A DNA stretch of 64,000 bases from Afipia sp. (GTDB taxonomy: Bacteria > Pseudomonadota > Alphaproteobacteria > Rhizobiales > Xanthobacteraceae): positions 1 through 64,000 of the forward strand of contig JANINQ010000015.1 in NCBI GenBank assembly GCA_024508675.1. Reading direction: 5' to 3'. Position 1 is the stretch's first letter. Every line of letters begins with the position of its first letter. A program made the position numbers and the translations under genes. The notes below the pieces were generated by a model. It saw only the letters and a program-made list of their open reading frames with translations. It did not search any database and was not told the origin of the DNA. This document shows positions 17,215 to 26,351 of this stretch, in pieces.

Positions 17215-18099
17215 TCATACCGCCGGAGCAGGCAATCCCCTGATCGCGCAGGCCGCGCGCATGGTATTGACCAGCAGGCACGCAATCGTCATCGGCCCGA
17301 CACCGCCCGGCACCGGCGTGATCGCGCCCGCAACCTGCGAGGCTTCCTGATAGGCAACATCGCCAATCAGCCTGCTCTTGCCATCCGCGCTGGACACACG
17401 ATTGATGCCGACATCGATCACGGTTGCGCCGGGCTTGATCCAATTGGCCTTGACCATTTCTGGCTTGCCGACCGCGGCAAGCACAAGATCGGCCTGTTTG
17501 CAGATATTGGCGAGATCGCGCGTGCGCGAATGCGCAATCGTGACCGTGGCGTTCTCGTTGAGCAGCAATTGAACCAGTGGACGGCCGACCAGATTCGAAC
17601 GGCCGATGATCACGGCGTTGAGACCTTCCAGTGAAGCGTGAACAGTTTTAGCGAGGATGATGCAGCCGAGCGGCGTGCATGGCGTCAGCGCGGTGAGGCC
17701 CGTCGCGAGCCGCCCCGCATTGATCGGATGCAGCCCGTCGACATCCTTCGCCGGATCGATGGCGTTGATGACGGCTTGTGTATCCAGCCCCTTCGGCAGC
17801 GGAAGCTGCACCAGAATGCCGTGCACATTCGGATCTGCGTTGAGCTTTGCAATCAGCGCGAGCAAATCCTTCTGCGGCGTATCCGCCGCAAGCTTGTGCT
17901 CGAACGAGGCCATGCCCGCGGCTTCGGTCTGCCTGGCCTTGTTGCGGACATAGACTTCGGACGCGGGATCGTTGCCCACCAGAACCACCGCAAGACCCGG
18001 TGTCAGTCCATGATCGCGCTTCACGCGCGCCACTTCATCGGCGACGCGCGCGCGCAGATCGGCGGCAATGATTTTTCCATCGATGATTTTGGCCGTCAT
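17215..18099 (-). CDS. folD: Bifunctional methylenetetrahydrofolate dehydrogenase/methenyltetrahydrofolate cyclohydrolase
   Basis: This 294-residue FolD interconverts 5,10-methylene-THF and 10-formyl-THF using NADP. The catalytic Lys region is [20 protein letters not shown], the substrate block is [14 protein letters not shown], and the cofactor loop is [20 protein letters not shown]. The C-terminus has [18 protein letters not shown]. The length is typical. The ATG at 18099 starts [19 protein letters not shown]. It is the last gene of a minus-strand group yggT - DUF167 - folD, with a gap of 13 bases to the DUF167 stop, which suggests an operon. Confidence 0.97.
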   Translation of the reverse strand: MTAKIIDGKIIAADLRARVADEVARVKRDHGLTPGLAVVLVGNDPASEVYVRNKARQTEAAGMASFEHKLAADTPQKDLLALIAKLNADPNVHGILVQLPLPKGLDTQAVINAIDPAKDVDGLHPINAGRLATGLTALTPCTPLGCIILAKTVHASLEGLNAVIIGRSNLVGRPLVQLLLNENATVTIAHSRTRDLANICKQADLVLAAVGKPEMVKANWIKPGATVIDVGINRVSSADGKSRLIGDVAYQEASQVAGAITPVPGGVGPMTIACLLVNTMRAACAIRGLPAPAV

Positions 18100-18112
18100 C
18101 AGAAGTCTTTCG

Positions 18113-18433
18113 TCAGGACTTGTTGGTCAGAACCTGCAGGGCATCGCCCAGCTTTTTCGGATCGCCATCCACCGCCACCTGCTTGAGCCGAGATGTCGCG
18201 CCGGACAGCACCCGCACATGGCTTTTCGGCACATGCAGCGCCTTGGCGAGCAATTCGGTCACCGCGCGATTGGCTGCGCCGCCATCGGCAATCGCGCGGA
18301 CGCGGACCTTCACGACACTGCGGCCGTCGGCCAGCGTTTCAATCCCGTCAATGGCGTCCATTCCACCGCGCGGCGTGACGCGCAACGCGACGCTGATACC
18401 CTGAACGGAAAAGCGCCACGGAAGAGTCGTCAA
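18113..18433 (-). CDS. DUF167 (YggU-like) family protein, TTG start
   Basis: This 106-residue protein has the DUF167 fold: [20 protein letters not shown], then [20 protein letters not shown] and [20 protein letters not shown]. There is no ATG in frame near the domain start. A TTG at 18433 gives the sensible N-terminus [19 protein letters not shown], has a GAGG about 11 bases upstream, and lies 17 bases after the YggT stop. The family partners YggT in many genomes; its function is unknown. It is the middle gene of the yggT - DUF167 - folD group. Confidence 0.85.
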   Translation of the reverse strand: MTTLPWRFSVQGISVALRVTPRGGMDAIDGIETLADGRSVVKVRVRAIADGGAANRAVTELLAKALHVPKSHVRVLSGATSRLKQVAVDGDPKKLGDALQVLTNKS

Positions 18434-18450
18434 GGAACCGGCCGGCCTCG

Positions 18451-18741
18451 TCAGATGACGTTCGGATAGATGTAATAAGTGATCACCCGCTGGATGAACA
18501 TGATGACCAGGATGACGATGATCGGCGAAATATCGAGTCCGCCGAGATTGGGCATCACATTGCGGATCGGCCGCAGCACCGGCTCGGTGATCTTGTAGAG
18601 GAACTCGGCCACCGAGGCGACGAACTGGTTGCGGGTGTTCACGACATTGAATGCGATCAGCCAGGACAGGATCGCCGAGGCGATCAGCAGCCAGACATAC
18701 AGGTCCAGGACGATCAGGATGATATCGAGAATGGCGCGCAT
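18451..18741 (-). CDS. YggT-family membrane protein
   Basis: This 96-residue protein has two hydrophobic segments and the YggT core VLRPIRNVMPNLGGLDISPI between them. The start MRAILDIILIVLDLYVWLL is typical. The family is found beside cell-division or proline-synthesis genes. It has been linked to osmotic tolerance, cell shape and division in other bacteria; its biochemical role is unknown. It is the first gene of the minus-strand group and lies 270 bases from tRNA-Ala, which faces away. Confidence 0.9.
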   Translation of the reverse strand: MRAILDIILIVLDLYVWLLIASAILSWLIAFNVVNTRNQFVASVAEFLYKITEPVLRPIRNVMPNLGGLDISPIIVILVIMFIQRVITYYIYPNVI

Positions 18742-18940
18742 GGGGCTGTTCGCTCGCTTCCGTGGATATGCGCCTCCATACCGTTTCGCGGCGGCGCAAA
18801 CAAGGGAGGTTTCCGGGCGGACCGGCCCTGAACCGGCCAGCGCCAGTGCCGCAGCCGCTCATGTTCTGCACAGAATCCGGCCATGAACCGGGTGCCGGTC
18901 CGGGGCCAAACCAGCGCCGGAAACATTGATTTGGGCGTTC

Positions 18941-18968
18941 TTGACTTGGCCATGATCGGGATTGTAAA
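18941..18968 (+). promoter_or_regulatory. Candidate sigma-70 promoter of tRNA-Ala
   Basis: TTGACT (18941-18946) and TGTAAA (18963-18968) lie 16 bases apart. This would start transcription near 18975, about 37 bases before the mature tRNA-Ala. The match is 5/6 at -35 and 4/6 at -10. Confidence 0.45.
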
Positions 18969-19011
18969 TGGCCCCCACTTCGTCCGCCGCGCCATCTGGC
19001 CGGCCGATCAA

Positions 19012-19087
<76 letters not shown>

Positions 19088-19184
19088 ACTTCCCCCGCTG
19101 TGCGATCCCGAAGCCTTTATCCAAAGCCGCGATCCAATGCGCTAGACTGCGCCGAAGGATGCGCGCGCAGCGAAGGGGCTCACC

Positions 19185-20405
19185 ATGACCACCGAAAAAT
19201 TCCAGTTTCCGGGTTCGGACGGGCAATTGCTGGCCGCCTCGCTGGACCTGCCGGACGGCGCGCCTGTCGCCTATGCGCTGTTCGCGCATTGCTTTACCTG
19301 CGGCCAGAATGTGCTGGCGACCAAGCGGATCGCGGAAGGCCTGGCGAAGCACGGCATCGCCACATTGCGGTTCGACTTTACCGGAATCGGCGCCAGCGAA
19401 GGCGAATTCGCCAACACGACCTTCTCGTCGAACATCACCGACCTCGTGCTGGCGGCGGATCATCTGCGCAAGACACGCCGCGCGCCGTCGATCCTGATCG
19501 GGCACAGCCTTGGCGGCGCGGCGATCCTGGCCGCAACGTCGCTGATCCCCGAAGCAAAGTGCGTCGCCACGGTTGGCGCGCCTTCGGACCCTTCGCATGT
19601 GACGCACTGGTTCAAGGAGCAGATTCCGGAAATCCGAGAGAAAGGCGAAATCGAAGTCTCGCTGGCGGGGCGGCCGTTCCGCATCAAGCGCGAATTTCTC
19701 GACGACATCGCCGAACACAGGCTGACGGAAACCGTTTCAAAACTTCACAAGCCGCTGCTGATCTTTCACTCGCCCACCGACAACACCGTCGGCATCAACA
19801 ACGCGACGCATCTGTTTGTCGCGGCAAAGCATCCCAAGAGCTTCATCTCGCTCACTGGCGCGGATCATCTCCTGTCGCAGAAGCGCGATGCGATCTATGT
19901 CGCCGACATGATCGCAGCCTGGGCGATACGTTATCTCGATGCGCCGGAATCCGTCTCAGACACCGTTCCTGAAATGCCCGATGGCGTTGTCGTGCAGGAA
20001 AGCCGGGCCACTCGTCTGCAGCAGACCATTTCGGCAGGCAAGCACCGCATGATCGCCGATGAGCCGGAGTCCGTCGGCGGCCACGATACGGGGCCTGCTC
20101 CCTATGACTTCCTGCTTGCCGCGCTTGGCGCCTGTACCTCCATGACCATGCGGCTCTATGCTGAGCGCAAATCGATCCCGCTGGACCGCATCACCGTGGC
20201 GCTGAAACACGGGCGTATCTACGCCAAGGATTGCGAGGACTGCGAAACCAAAGAAGGCATGATCAGCAAGATCGACCGCGTCATCACCATGGACGGCAAT
20301 CTCGATACGGAGCAACGCAAAAAGCTGATGGAGATCGCGGACAAGTGCCCGGTCCATCGCACGCTGACATCTGAAATCAAGATCGTGACGACGGCGAAGG
20401 ACTAA
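19185..20405 (+). CDS. Fused alpha/beta hydrolase - OsmC peroxiredoxin-like protein
   Basis: This 406-residue fusion has two domains. Residues 1-255 are a serine alpha/beta hydrolase with the nucleophile in ILIGHSLGGAAILAATSLIP and a late acid/His region (FHSPTDNTVGINNA, TGADHLLS). Residues 265-406 are an OsmC-type domain with the two conserved redox Cys: FLLAALGACTSMTMRLYAER and DKCPVHRTLTSEI. OsmC proteins reduce organic hydroperoxides. The fusion is a known architecture, but the hydrolase substrate is unknown; it may free an acyl hydroperoxide for the OsmC half. The ATG at 19185 is clear. It is a lone gene 97 bases after tRNA-Ala. Confidence 0.92.
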   Translation: MTTEKFQFPGSDGQLLAASLDLPDGAPVAYALFAHCFTCGQNVLATKRIAEGLAKHGIATLRFDFTGIGASEGEFANTTFSSNITDLVLAADHLRKTRRAPSILIGHSLGGAAILAATSLIPEAKCVATVGAPSDPSHVTHWFKEQIPEIREKGEIEVSLAGRPFRIKREFLDDIAEHRLTETVSKLHKPLLIFHSPTDNTVGINNATHLFVAAKHPKSFISLTGADHLLSQKRDAIYVADMIAAWAIRYLDAPESVSDTVPEMPDGVVVQESRATRLQQTISAGKHRMIADEPESVGGHDTGPAPYDFLLAALGACTSMTMRLYAERKSIPLDRITVALKHGRIYAKDCEDCETKEGMISKIDRVITMDGNLDTEQRKKLMEIADKCPVHRTLTSEIKIVTTAKD

Positions 20406-20408
20406 CGC

Positions 20409-20438
20409 CGTCATTGCGAGCGCAAGCGAAGCAATCCA
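20409..20438. repeat. Extragenic repeat fragment (CGTCATTGCGAGCG family)
   Basis: CGTCATTGCGAGCGCAAGCG followed by AAGCAATCC lies between convergent genes. The same unit, complete and in inverted pairs, occurs at 51109-51186 and 56857-56976. Here only one arm is clear, with a short ATGACG echo at 20451-20456. Confidence 0.7.
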
Positions 20439-20463
20439 TTCTTATTAAAAATGACGAAGCAGT

Positions 20464-21297
20464 CTACTCCGCCGCGAGCGATACGATTGGATTGCTCGCC
20501 GGCGGCCGATGCAGCCATCCGTCAAGAAATGCAGTCAGCCAAGCGCGCTCCGCAAGATCATGCACCATGCGGCCGGTGAAATGTTCAGCGCGGTTGCGTG
20601 CGCCCGGAAGCGACATGCGTTCATGCCCGCGCGTGGTCCAGCGATGCAGCATCGCGTGAGTCACATCGGGATGAAACTGGATGCCGAAAGAGCGGCCGGT
20701 GCGAAACGCCTGCACCGGGAAGTCATCGCCCTCGGCCAGTTGCTCGGTCCCGGCGGGCAATTCGAACCCCTCGCGATGCCACTGATAGACATGATCGGGC
20801 CAGTGCGTGCAAACCTTGCGGCCCGCAAGCGTGGGACGGATCGGATAATAGCCGACTTCGGCGCGGCCTTCGGGATGCGGCGCGACCTTCGCGCCGAGGT
20901 GTTTGGCGAGCATTTGCGCGCCGAGGCAAATCCCGAGGAAAGGCCGCTGCTCTTTCAGCGGCACCGCGAGCCAGTCGATTTCGCGGCGGATGAAATCCTC
21001 GTTGTCGTTGGCGCTCATCGGACCACCGAAGATGATCGCGCCGGCATAGTGATCGAGCGTCTCGGGCAGCGGATCGCCGAACACCGGGCGGCGGACATCG
21101 AGCGGATGACCCATGGCGCGCAGCGCATTGCCGACCCGGCCGGGGGTCGACATCGGCCCATGGAGCACGATCAGGACAGGAAGCGCGGTAAACCGGCCAC
21201 AGGCCGTCAGGCCAACCGTTGTCGGACCAAGGGTCTCAAGACCGTCATCGACAGGTCGATTTCCGTCAGGCCGCAGCATTGAATCGTCTTCTTCCAT
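20464..21297 (-). CDS. Class I glutamine amidotransferase-like protein
   Basis: This protein of about 277 residues has a class I glutamine amidotransferase fold of the stand-alone GMP-synthase-like type. The nucleophile is C124 in PFLGICLGAQMLAKHLGAKV, and the catalytic His is H209 in FGIQFHPDV, where the usual Glu neighbour is Asp. The LDHYAGAIIFGGPMSANDNE block is typical. Such proteins hydrolyse glutamine for partner enzymes or act as gamma-glutamyl hydrolases; no synthase partner is nearby. Starts at 21297 or 21279 are both possible. It is convergent with the hydrolase-OsmC gene across a repeat. Confidence 0.85.
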   Translation of the reverse strand: MEEDDSMLRPDGNRPVDDGLETLGPTTVGLTACGRFTALPVLIVLHGPMSTPGRVGNALRAMGHPLDVRRPVFGDPLPETLDHYAGAIIFGGPMSANDNEDFIRREIDWLAVPLKEQRPFLGICLGAQMLAKHLGAKVAPHPEGRAEVGYYPIRPTLAGRKVCTHWPDHVYQWHREGFELPAGTEQLAEGDDFPVQAFRTGRSFGIQFHPDVTHAMLHRWTTRGHERMSLPGARNRAEHFTGRMVHDLAERAWLTAFLDGWLHRPPASNPIVSLAAE

Positions 21298-21458
21298 CCC
21301 CGGCGGAGGATAAGCGTCTCCATTGAACGCCGAATTTGAAAATATTGTGTTGCGAACGCGCCGTCGAGCCGGGATTACGCGGAGGTGATCTGCGCCGAGG
21401 ATTTGATTTGAGGGCATGGCCCGGCCGAAAGCCGGCGCCCGCTTCTTGGGACGATGCT

Positions 21459-22235
21459 CTAGCGCTTCTGCTGCACCCGGGCGACCGAGGCCAGCACCAG
21501 ACTGCGCGGCGCGAACCGCAGCAGAAACGGGATCATCCGCACGCCGACGCCCGGCAGCACCAGCCGCTTGTTGGACATCAGGCCGCGATAACCGGCCCGC
21601 GCCACGGCTGCCGCCGACAGGTTGAGAACCGCCGAATCCAGCCCTGGCTTGAACCCGGCCACGCCCTGAAATTCGGTCGGCACGGTGCCGGGGCACAGGG
21701 CGGTCACCCGTACCCCCTTCGGCCCAAGCTCGCCCCGCATCGCTTCGGTGAAGGACAGAACGTAGGCCTTGGTAGCGTAATAGACCGCCATTCGCGGCCC
21801 CGGCAGGAACGAGGCGATCGAAGCGACGTTGAGGATACCGCCGCGGTTGCGGACGATGCTGTCGGCGAAGCGCAGCGTCAGGTCGGTGAGCACGCGCACG
21901 TTCAGATCGACCATGGCGAGCTGCTGCGCCCGGTCGAGTTCGATGGCCTCGCCGAACAGGCCGTAGCCGGCATTGTTGACCACCGTCTCCACCTCGGAAT
22001 CCATCGCCTTCAGCGACGCCGCGATCTTTTCGCAGACATCCGGCGCGCAAAGGTCGCAGGAGAGAATTTCGGGGCGCGGATGTCCCGCGGCGGCAATCTC
22101 GTCGGCGAGCTGCTGGAGACGATCCTCACGGCGCGCAACCAGCACGGTGTTCGCACCGTTCAACGCGAAGATTCGCGCCAGCTCGGCGCCGATGCCTGAA
22201 GAGGCGCCCGTGATCAGCGTGACACGTTTGGTCAT
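21459..22235 (-). CDS. Short-chain dehydrogenase/reductase
   Basis: This 258-residue classical SDR has the cofactor motif TLITGASSGIGAELARIFAL at the N-terminus and NNAGYG near 90. The catalytic Ser is in LNVASIASFLPGPRMAVYYA, with Y and K in YYATKAYVLSFTEAM (Y-x-x-x-K). RRED after the second strand suggests NADP preference. The substrate is unknown. The C-terminus is hydrophobic and basic (FLLRFAPRSLVLASVARV), perhaps membrane-associated. Same-strand neighbours are the TerB-like gene 71 bases upstream and the amidotransferase 160 bases downstream. Confidence 0.92.
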   Translation of the reverse strand: MTKRVTLITGASSGIGAELARIFALNGANTVLVARREDRLQQLADEIAAAGHPRPEILSCDLCAPDVCEKIAASLKAMDSEVETVVNNAGYGLFGEAIELDRAQQLAMVDLNVRVLTDLTLRFADSIVRNRGGILNVASIASFLPGPRMAVYYATKAYVLSFTEAMRGELGPKGVRVTALCPGTVPTEFQGVAGFKPGLDSAVLNLSAAAVARAGYRGLMSNKRLVLPGVGVRMIPFLLRFAPRSLVLASVARVQQKR

Positions 22236-22306
22236 GGAGTCATGTCGTCGTTTCAGGTTTTGGCGGGAAAAAGGAGAGAACGGAAAAATTCACAAAAAAT
22301 AACAGG

Positions 22307-22786
22307 CTAATTCGTTGTATCGGACGCAAGCCGGCCGTCGGCAACACGATGCTTGAGATTGAGCCGGTCCCGCGACGAAATGCCGAGCAGGTCCGCGGCG
22401 CGCCAGACCACATTGTCCTCGAACTCGGTGACATGACCGTCGGCGAATACCAGTTCCCACATCATTTCAATGATGCGCAGCCGCCCCTCTTCATTGACCG
22501 AGCGCATGATCACGCTGGTGAAATGATAGAGATCGACGGCCTCGCCCTCGACCAGCGTGGCATCGGCAATCAGCTTCGCCGCCATGCCCGCATCGAGATC
22601 AAACCGGTATTCAAGCAGCGCATGCAGCTTGCGCTTCTCCGTCTCCGACGGCTCGCCATCCAGCGAGATCACATGGATCAGAAGTGCGGCGGCAGCCAGC
22701 CGGTAGTCACCCTCGGCAAAGGTACGCGTCTCGGTTCCGGAAGGGGAAACAACGTCGGCGATGAAGTGGCGCAATCTGTCGAGCAT
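22307..22786 (-). CDS. TerB-family protein
   Basis: This 159-residue protein is mostly helical. The TerB-type core has AAALLIHVISLDGEPSETEK and then IIEMMWELVFADGHVTEFED, each giving a D/E-rich turn typical of the family's metal-binding pattern. It is a stand-alone version of the domain known from tellurite-resistance operons, but no other ter genes are present. Members may be stress or signalling adaptors. The ATG at 22786 (MLDRLRHFIADVV) is preferred; a longer frame to 22873 adds 29 basic residues that do not fit the domain. Confidence 0.85.
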   Translation of the reverse strand: MLDRLRHFIADVVSPSGTETRTFAEGDYRLAAAALLIHVISLDGEPSETEKRKLHALLEYRFDLDAGMAAKLIADATLVEGEAVDLYHFTSVIMRSVNEEGRLRIIEMMWELVFADGHVTEFEDNVVWRAADLLGISSRDRLNLKHRVADGRLASDTTN

Positions 22787-22988
22787 CAATCTCTGCAATC
22801 GAAAACGGACCGTGAGGCAGGCACAGCTCCCGAAAAAGCGAATGCGCTTTCCTCGGGGCCATACCCTGACCAAAGTCTAGGGCACAAGATCGTCTGGTTC
22901 TATGGCCTGAAAATGAAACTCTGGCAATCTCGGCCGGGTTCCGCAGGCCTCGGCGCGTCCGCCTGTCCGGCGTGACAACACAATCCCG

Positions 22989-24398
22989 TCATGGAATTTC
23001 ATAGATCACCACGCTGTCGGAGATCCCCCGCAATTCCACGGTTTTCTCGGCCGGTGTCAGCCCGGCCTTGTCCAGCAGATCCATCACCGCAGGAGACCGG
23101 ACCACCGGTTCGGTGGCATTGATTGCCCGCTCGGTCGCCTGACCCTGCACCCGCGCCGCGATGTTGACCGTCTGGCCGAAATAATCCTGCCGCTCGTTCA
23201 GCATCACCGCGAGGCACGCGCCTTCGTGAATCCCGATCTTGACCAGCAGGTCCTGGGTGCCGCGCTGTGCATTCAGTTCGTCCATCGCCTTGCGCATCCG
23301 CAGGCCCGCAGCCACCGCCTGCTCCGGCCGTACGAATGTCGCCATCACAGCATCGCCGATGGTCTTGACCACCGCGCCGGCTTCCGACGCAATGATCTCC
23401 AGCAGCGCCCGGAAGTGCGCCCGCACCAGATCGAACGCCGCGAGATCTCCGACCCGCTCATAGAGCGCCGTCGATCCCTTGAGATCGGTAAACAGAAACG
23501 TCAGCGATGTGATCTTGAGGCGCTGGTCGATGCTGAGATTGTCGGCCTTGTAGAGATCGCGGAATGTCTGGTTCGCCAGAATGCGTTTCGCGGTGACGAT
23601 CGGCTTGCGCTTGCCGAGCAGATCGTGAAGCGCATCGCCTGCAATCCACACCGAAGGCAGCACGCGATGCCTCGACTGGTTCTCCAGCGTCAGCCGCAAC
23701 GGACCGGGGCGCATCTCGACGGTGCCGGTCGGCGCATGCACGCCATCGAAGGTCAGCGACGCATTCTGCTTTTCTTTGGTGGGTTCGCCCTTCACATCGA
23801 GGAACAGCGCCGAATGGGTCACCGGCTCGAACACGATCACGAACTCGGCGGGCAGTTGCAGCGACAGCACGGCCTTTTCGGCGGGTGCAAGCTCCACCGC
23901 TTCAAGCGTCGCTTCGTTCACCAGACGAGAGAACGAGTCTTCGTTGAAGTCGATCCCCGAACTCCAGAAAATCTGGCGCCAGTAGTCCCAGCTCGGAAGC
24001 GTGTGAGGATCGTGCGCCGCGATCCGGCGCACCCGCGGGCTGACGGTGAACGCGACTTCCACCTGATCGTCGATGGACGCCTGATAGCCCGCGGCACACA
24101 GGCCGCAGTGATAGTCCTCGGGTTGAAGCTGCTTGAGCGTATCGTGCGCGCCCAGCACGCCGCTGCAGCCGGGGCACAGCACGTTCCAAGTCAGATCGAA
24201 AATGCCGATCTGCGAGGCGTGAAGAAAACCTGAGATGACTTTCTCTTCGCCAAGACCCGTTCTGGCCGCGAACTCGATCAGGTTGATCCGGTTCAACTCA
24301 TGATCGGCGCCGGTTTCGACCAGATGCTGGATCGCAGCGGCCACCTGCGGATCGGCCGTCTGCTTCAGGGTCGCGTAGAGGGAGTTGAAGTCGCTCAT
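22989..24398 (-). CDS. Class III adenylate/guanylate cyclase with DUF5939-like N-terminal region
   Basis: This 469-residue cytoplasmic protein has an N-terminal DUF5939-like region (about 1-290) with a zinc-ribbon-like pair, CPGC at 75-78 and CGLC at 98-101. A class III cyclase domain (about 297-469) follows. The first metal Asp is in FLFTDLKGSTALYE (D305), the second in KTIGDAVMATF (D349), and the transition-state residues are in DYFGQTVNIAARVQ. The product is likely cAMP. The zinc site suggests a redox or metal input, which is inference. The nearest Crp-type regulator is at 8901. It has no membrane helix. The gene reads towards the TerB-like gene, 200 bases away. Confidence 0.9.
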   Translation of the reverse strand: MSDFNSLYATLKQTADPQVAAAIQHLVETGADHELNRINLIEFAARTGLGEEKVISGFLHASQIGIFDLTWNVLCPGCSGVLGAHDTLKQLQPEDYHCGLCAAGYQASIDDQVEVAFTVSPRVRRIAAHDPHTLPSWDYWRQIFWSSGIDFNEDSFSRLVNEATLEAVELAPAEKAVLSLQLPAEFVIVFEPVTHSALFLDVKGEPTKEKQNASLTFDGVHAPTGTVEMRPGPLRLTLENQSRHRVLPSVWIAGDALHDLLGKRKPIVTAKRILANQTFRDLYKADNLSIDQRLKITSLTFLFTDLKGSTALYERVGDLAAFDLVRAHFRALLEIIASEAGAVVKTIGDAVMATFVRPEQAVAAGLRMRKAMDELNAQRGTQDLLVKIGIHEGACLAVMLNERQDYFGQTVNIAARVQGQATERAINATEPVVRSPAVMDLLDKAGLTPAEKTVELRGISDSVVIYEIP

Positions 24399-24488
24399 GG
24401 CCGCAGTCTACGGCAGAGCGGCCGGGTATCCAAGTAATGCCTTTAACGGATCGGCCGGAGCAAGGCTCCGGCCGGTCACGTTTTCGCG

Positions 24489-26351
24489 TCAGTTCCCGTA
24501 CAGGTAGTTCGGCAGCCACAGCGTCATGCCCGGCCATACATACATCAGGACCATGCAGACGATCACGATCAGCATGTAGGGCATCATGCCAGCGAAGATC
24601 TGATTGAGCGTGACGTGCTTTGGCGCAACGCCCTTCAGATAGAATGCCGACATCGCCACCGGCGGCGACAGGAACGCCGCCTGCAGGTTCACGAACACCA
24701 GCACGCCCCACAGGATCGGATCGATGCCGAAATGTTTCAGCATCGGCAGGAAGATCGGCACGAAGATCACGATGATCTCGGTCCATTCCAGCGGCCAGCC
24801 CAGGATGAAGATAATCACCTGTGACAGGATCATGAACTGAACCGGCGTCAGGTTGAGCGACAGCACCCAGCTTTCCAGCAGCGCCTGCCCGCCGAGAATT
24901 GCGAACACCGCCGAGAACAGCGCCGATCCGACGAACAGCCAGCACACCATCGATGTGGTTTTCGCCGTGAGGAACACCGCTTCCTTGGTCTTCTTCCAGT
25001 CGAGCGTGCGCGCCTGGAACGCCAGCAGGAACGCGCCTGCCGCACCGACCGCGGCAGACTCCGTCGCGGTCGTGATGCCGAGCAGGATCACCGCCAGCAC
25101 CACCACCGTCAGGATGCCGAGCGGCATAACCGAGGACACCAGCAGCCGAAGAACCTCGAACTGCTCCGCCCCCATGGTCCAGTAGTAGTAGAGCAGCAGC
25201 AGGCCGAAGATCGCGCAGGTGAACGCGAAATATGTGTAGAAATGCGGCGGCGGCCCCAGTTCTGCGGGCGCCGTTGTGTGCTGGCCGCGCAGCTCGGCAT
25301 TGCCCATTTCCTGCAGGGTTTCCGGCTCGCTCTTCTGCTCGTCGGAACTTGCGCTTCCGAGCTCCTGCAGCTTTTCTTCCGCCGGCTCGGATGTGGACGC
25401 TCCCGCACCGAGTTGCTGCGTAACTGCGGCGGCGGGTGGCGGCGGCGCGTCGGGCTGCTGATGAATCACGACATACCACCAGACGCCCCATAGCGTGCCC
25501 AACGTGAGCACCAGCGGCACCAGCGCATAGCTCAGGTTCCTGAGCACCATGCCATAACCGACACGTACGCCATCGGCGGTGATCGCCATCGCCCGCGACG
25601 GCAACACGGCGGCACTCAGCAGCGCCGGAAGCATCTTGTCGGAATACGACTTCTGCAACTCGCGAATCCATGGCCGCACCGGCACCCGCGTCTCGCTCTC
25701 GGCCAGCTTCGGCGCGATCTTCGGATTCAGGATCGCCCAGCCGATGATGTAGATCAGATAGAGCAGCGAGAGGAAGAAGCCCGGGAACATGGTCGCGGCA
25801 TAGAGCTTGACGACCGACTGACCGGCCACCGCGGCATAGACGATGATCATGACCGAGGGCGGGATCAGGATGCCGAGCGTGCCGCCCGCCGTGATGACGC
25901 CGGAAGCGAGCTTCACGTCATAACCCGCCTTCAGCATCGGGTTGAAGGCGATAACGCCCATCAGCACCACGACGGCGCCGACCAGACCCGAAGCGATGCC
26001 CCAGAAGGTGCAGACGATCAGCGTCGCGACTGCGAGCGAGGCCGGCACGCGGCGGAACGCGAGCTGGATGGAGTAGAACATCTTGTCCACCAGCGCGCCG
26101 CGCTCCATCACGTAACCCATCAGCACGAACAGCGGGATGGAAATCAGGACGTCGTTGGTCATCGCACCATAGGTGCGCTGGACCATCAGGTCGAAGATGT
26201 GGTTGTCGGCCCAGGATTCGCCGGTGCGGTGATAGGCGAACAGGCCGAAGAACATGCCGAGCCCCATCAGCGTGAACGCCGTGGGGAAGCCCATGATGAT
26301 GACGACCACGATCAGGCCGAGCATCAACAGTCCGAGTGCGGGATCGCTCAT
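24489..26351 (-). CDS. TRAP transporter large permease (DctM) with extra membrane insert
   Basis: This 620-residue permease is well above the usual 430. The first half is normal DctM: MGYVMERGALVDKMFYSI, GIASGLVGAVVVLMGVIA and GGTLGILIPPSVMIIVYA. The normal second half resumes at VILLGITTATESAAVGAAGA. Between them (about 255-400) is an insert with two additional membrane helices flanking a loop of about 65 residues rich in Pro, Ala, Gln and Glu, with a small repeat (LQELGS, LQEMGN). The transporter uses an ion gradient to import the ligand brought by DctP. The gene overlaps dctQ by 4 bases (ATGA), which indicates translational coupling. Confidence 0.93.
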   Translation of the reverse strand: MSDPALGLLMLGLIVVVIIMGFPTAFTLMGLGMFFGLFAYHRTGESWADNHIFDLMVQRTYGAMTNDVLISIPLFVLMGYVMERGALVDKMFYSIQLAFRRVPASLAVATLIVCTFWGIASGLVGAVVVLMGVIAFNPMLKAGYDVKLASGVITAGGTLGILIPPSVMIIVYAAVAGQSVVKLYAATMFPGFFLSLLYLIYIIGWAILNPKIAPKLAESETRVPVRPWIRELQKSYSDKMLPALLSAAVLPSRAMAITADGVRVGYGMVLRNLSYALVPLVLTLGTLWGVWWYVVIHQQPDAPPPPAAAVTQQLGAGASTSEPAEEKLQELGSASSDEQKSEPETLQEMGNAELRGQHTTAPAELGPPPHFYTYFAFTCAIFGLLLLYYYWTMGAEQFEVLRLLVSSVMPLGILTVVVLAVILLGITTATESAAVGAAGAFLLAFQARTLDWKKTKEAVFLTAKTTSMVCWLFVGSALFSAVFAILGGQALLESWVLSLNLTPVQFMILSQVIIFILGWPLEWTEIIVIFVPIFLPMLKHFGIDPILWGVLVFVNLQAAFLSPPVAMSAFYLKGVAPKHVTLNQIFAGMMPYMLIVIVCMVLMYVWPGMTLWLPNYLYGN

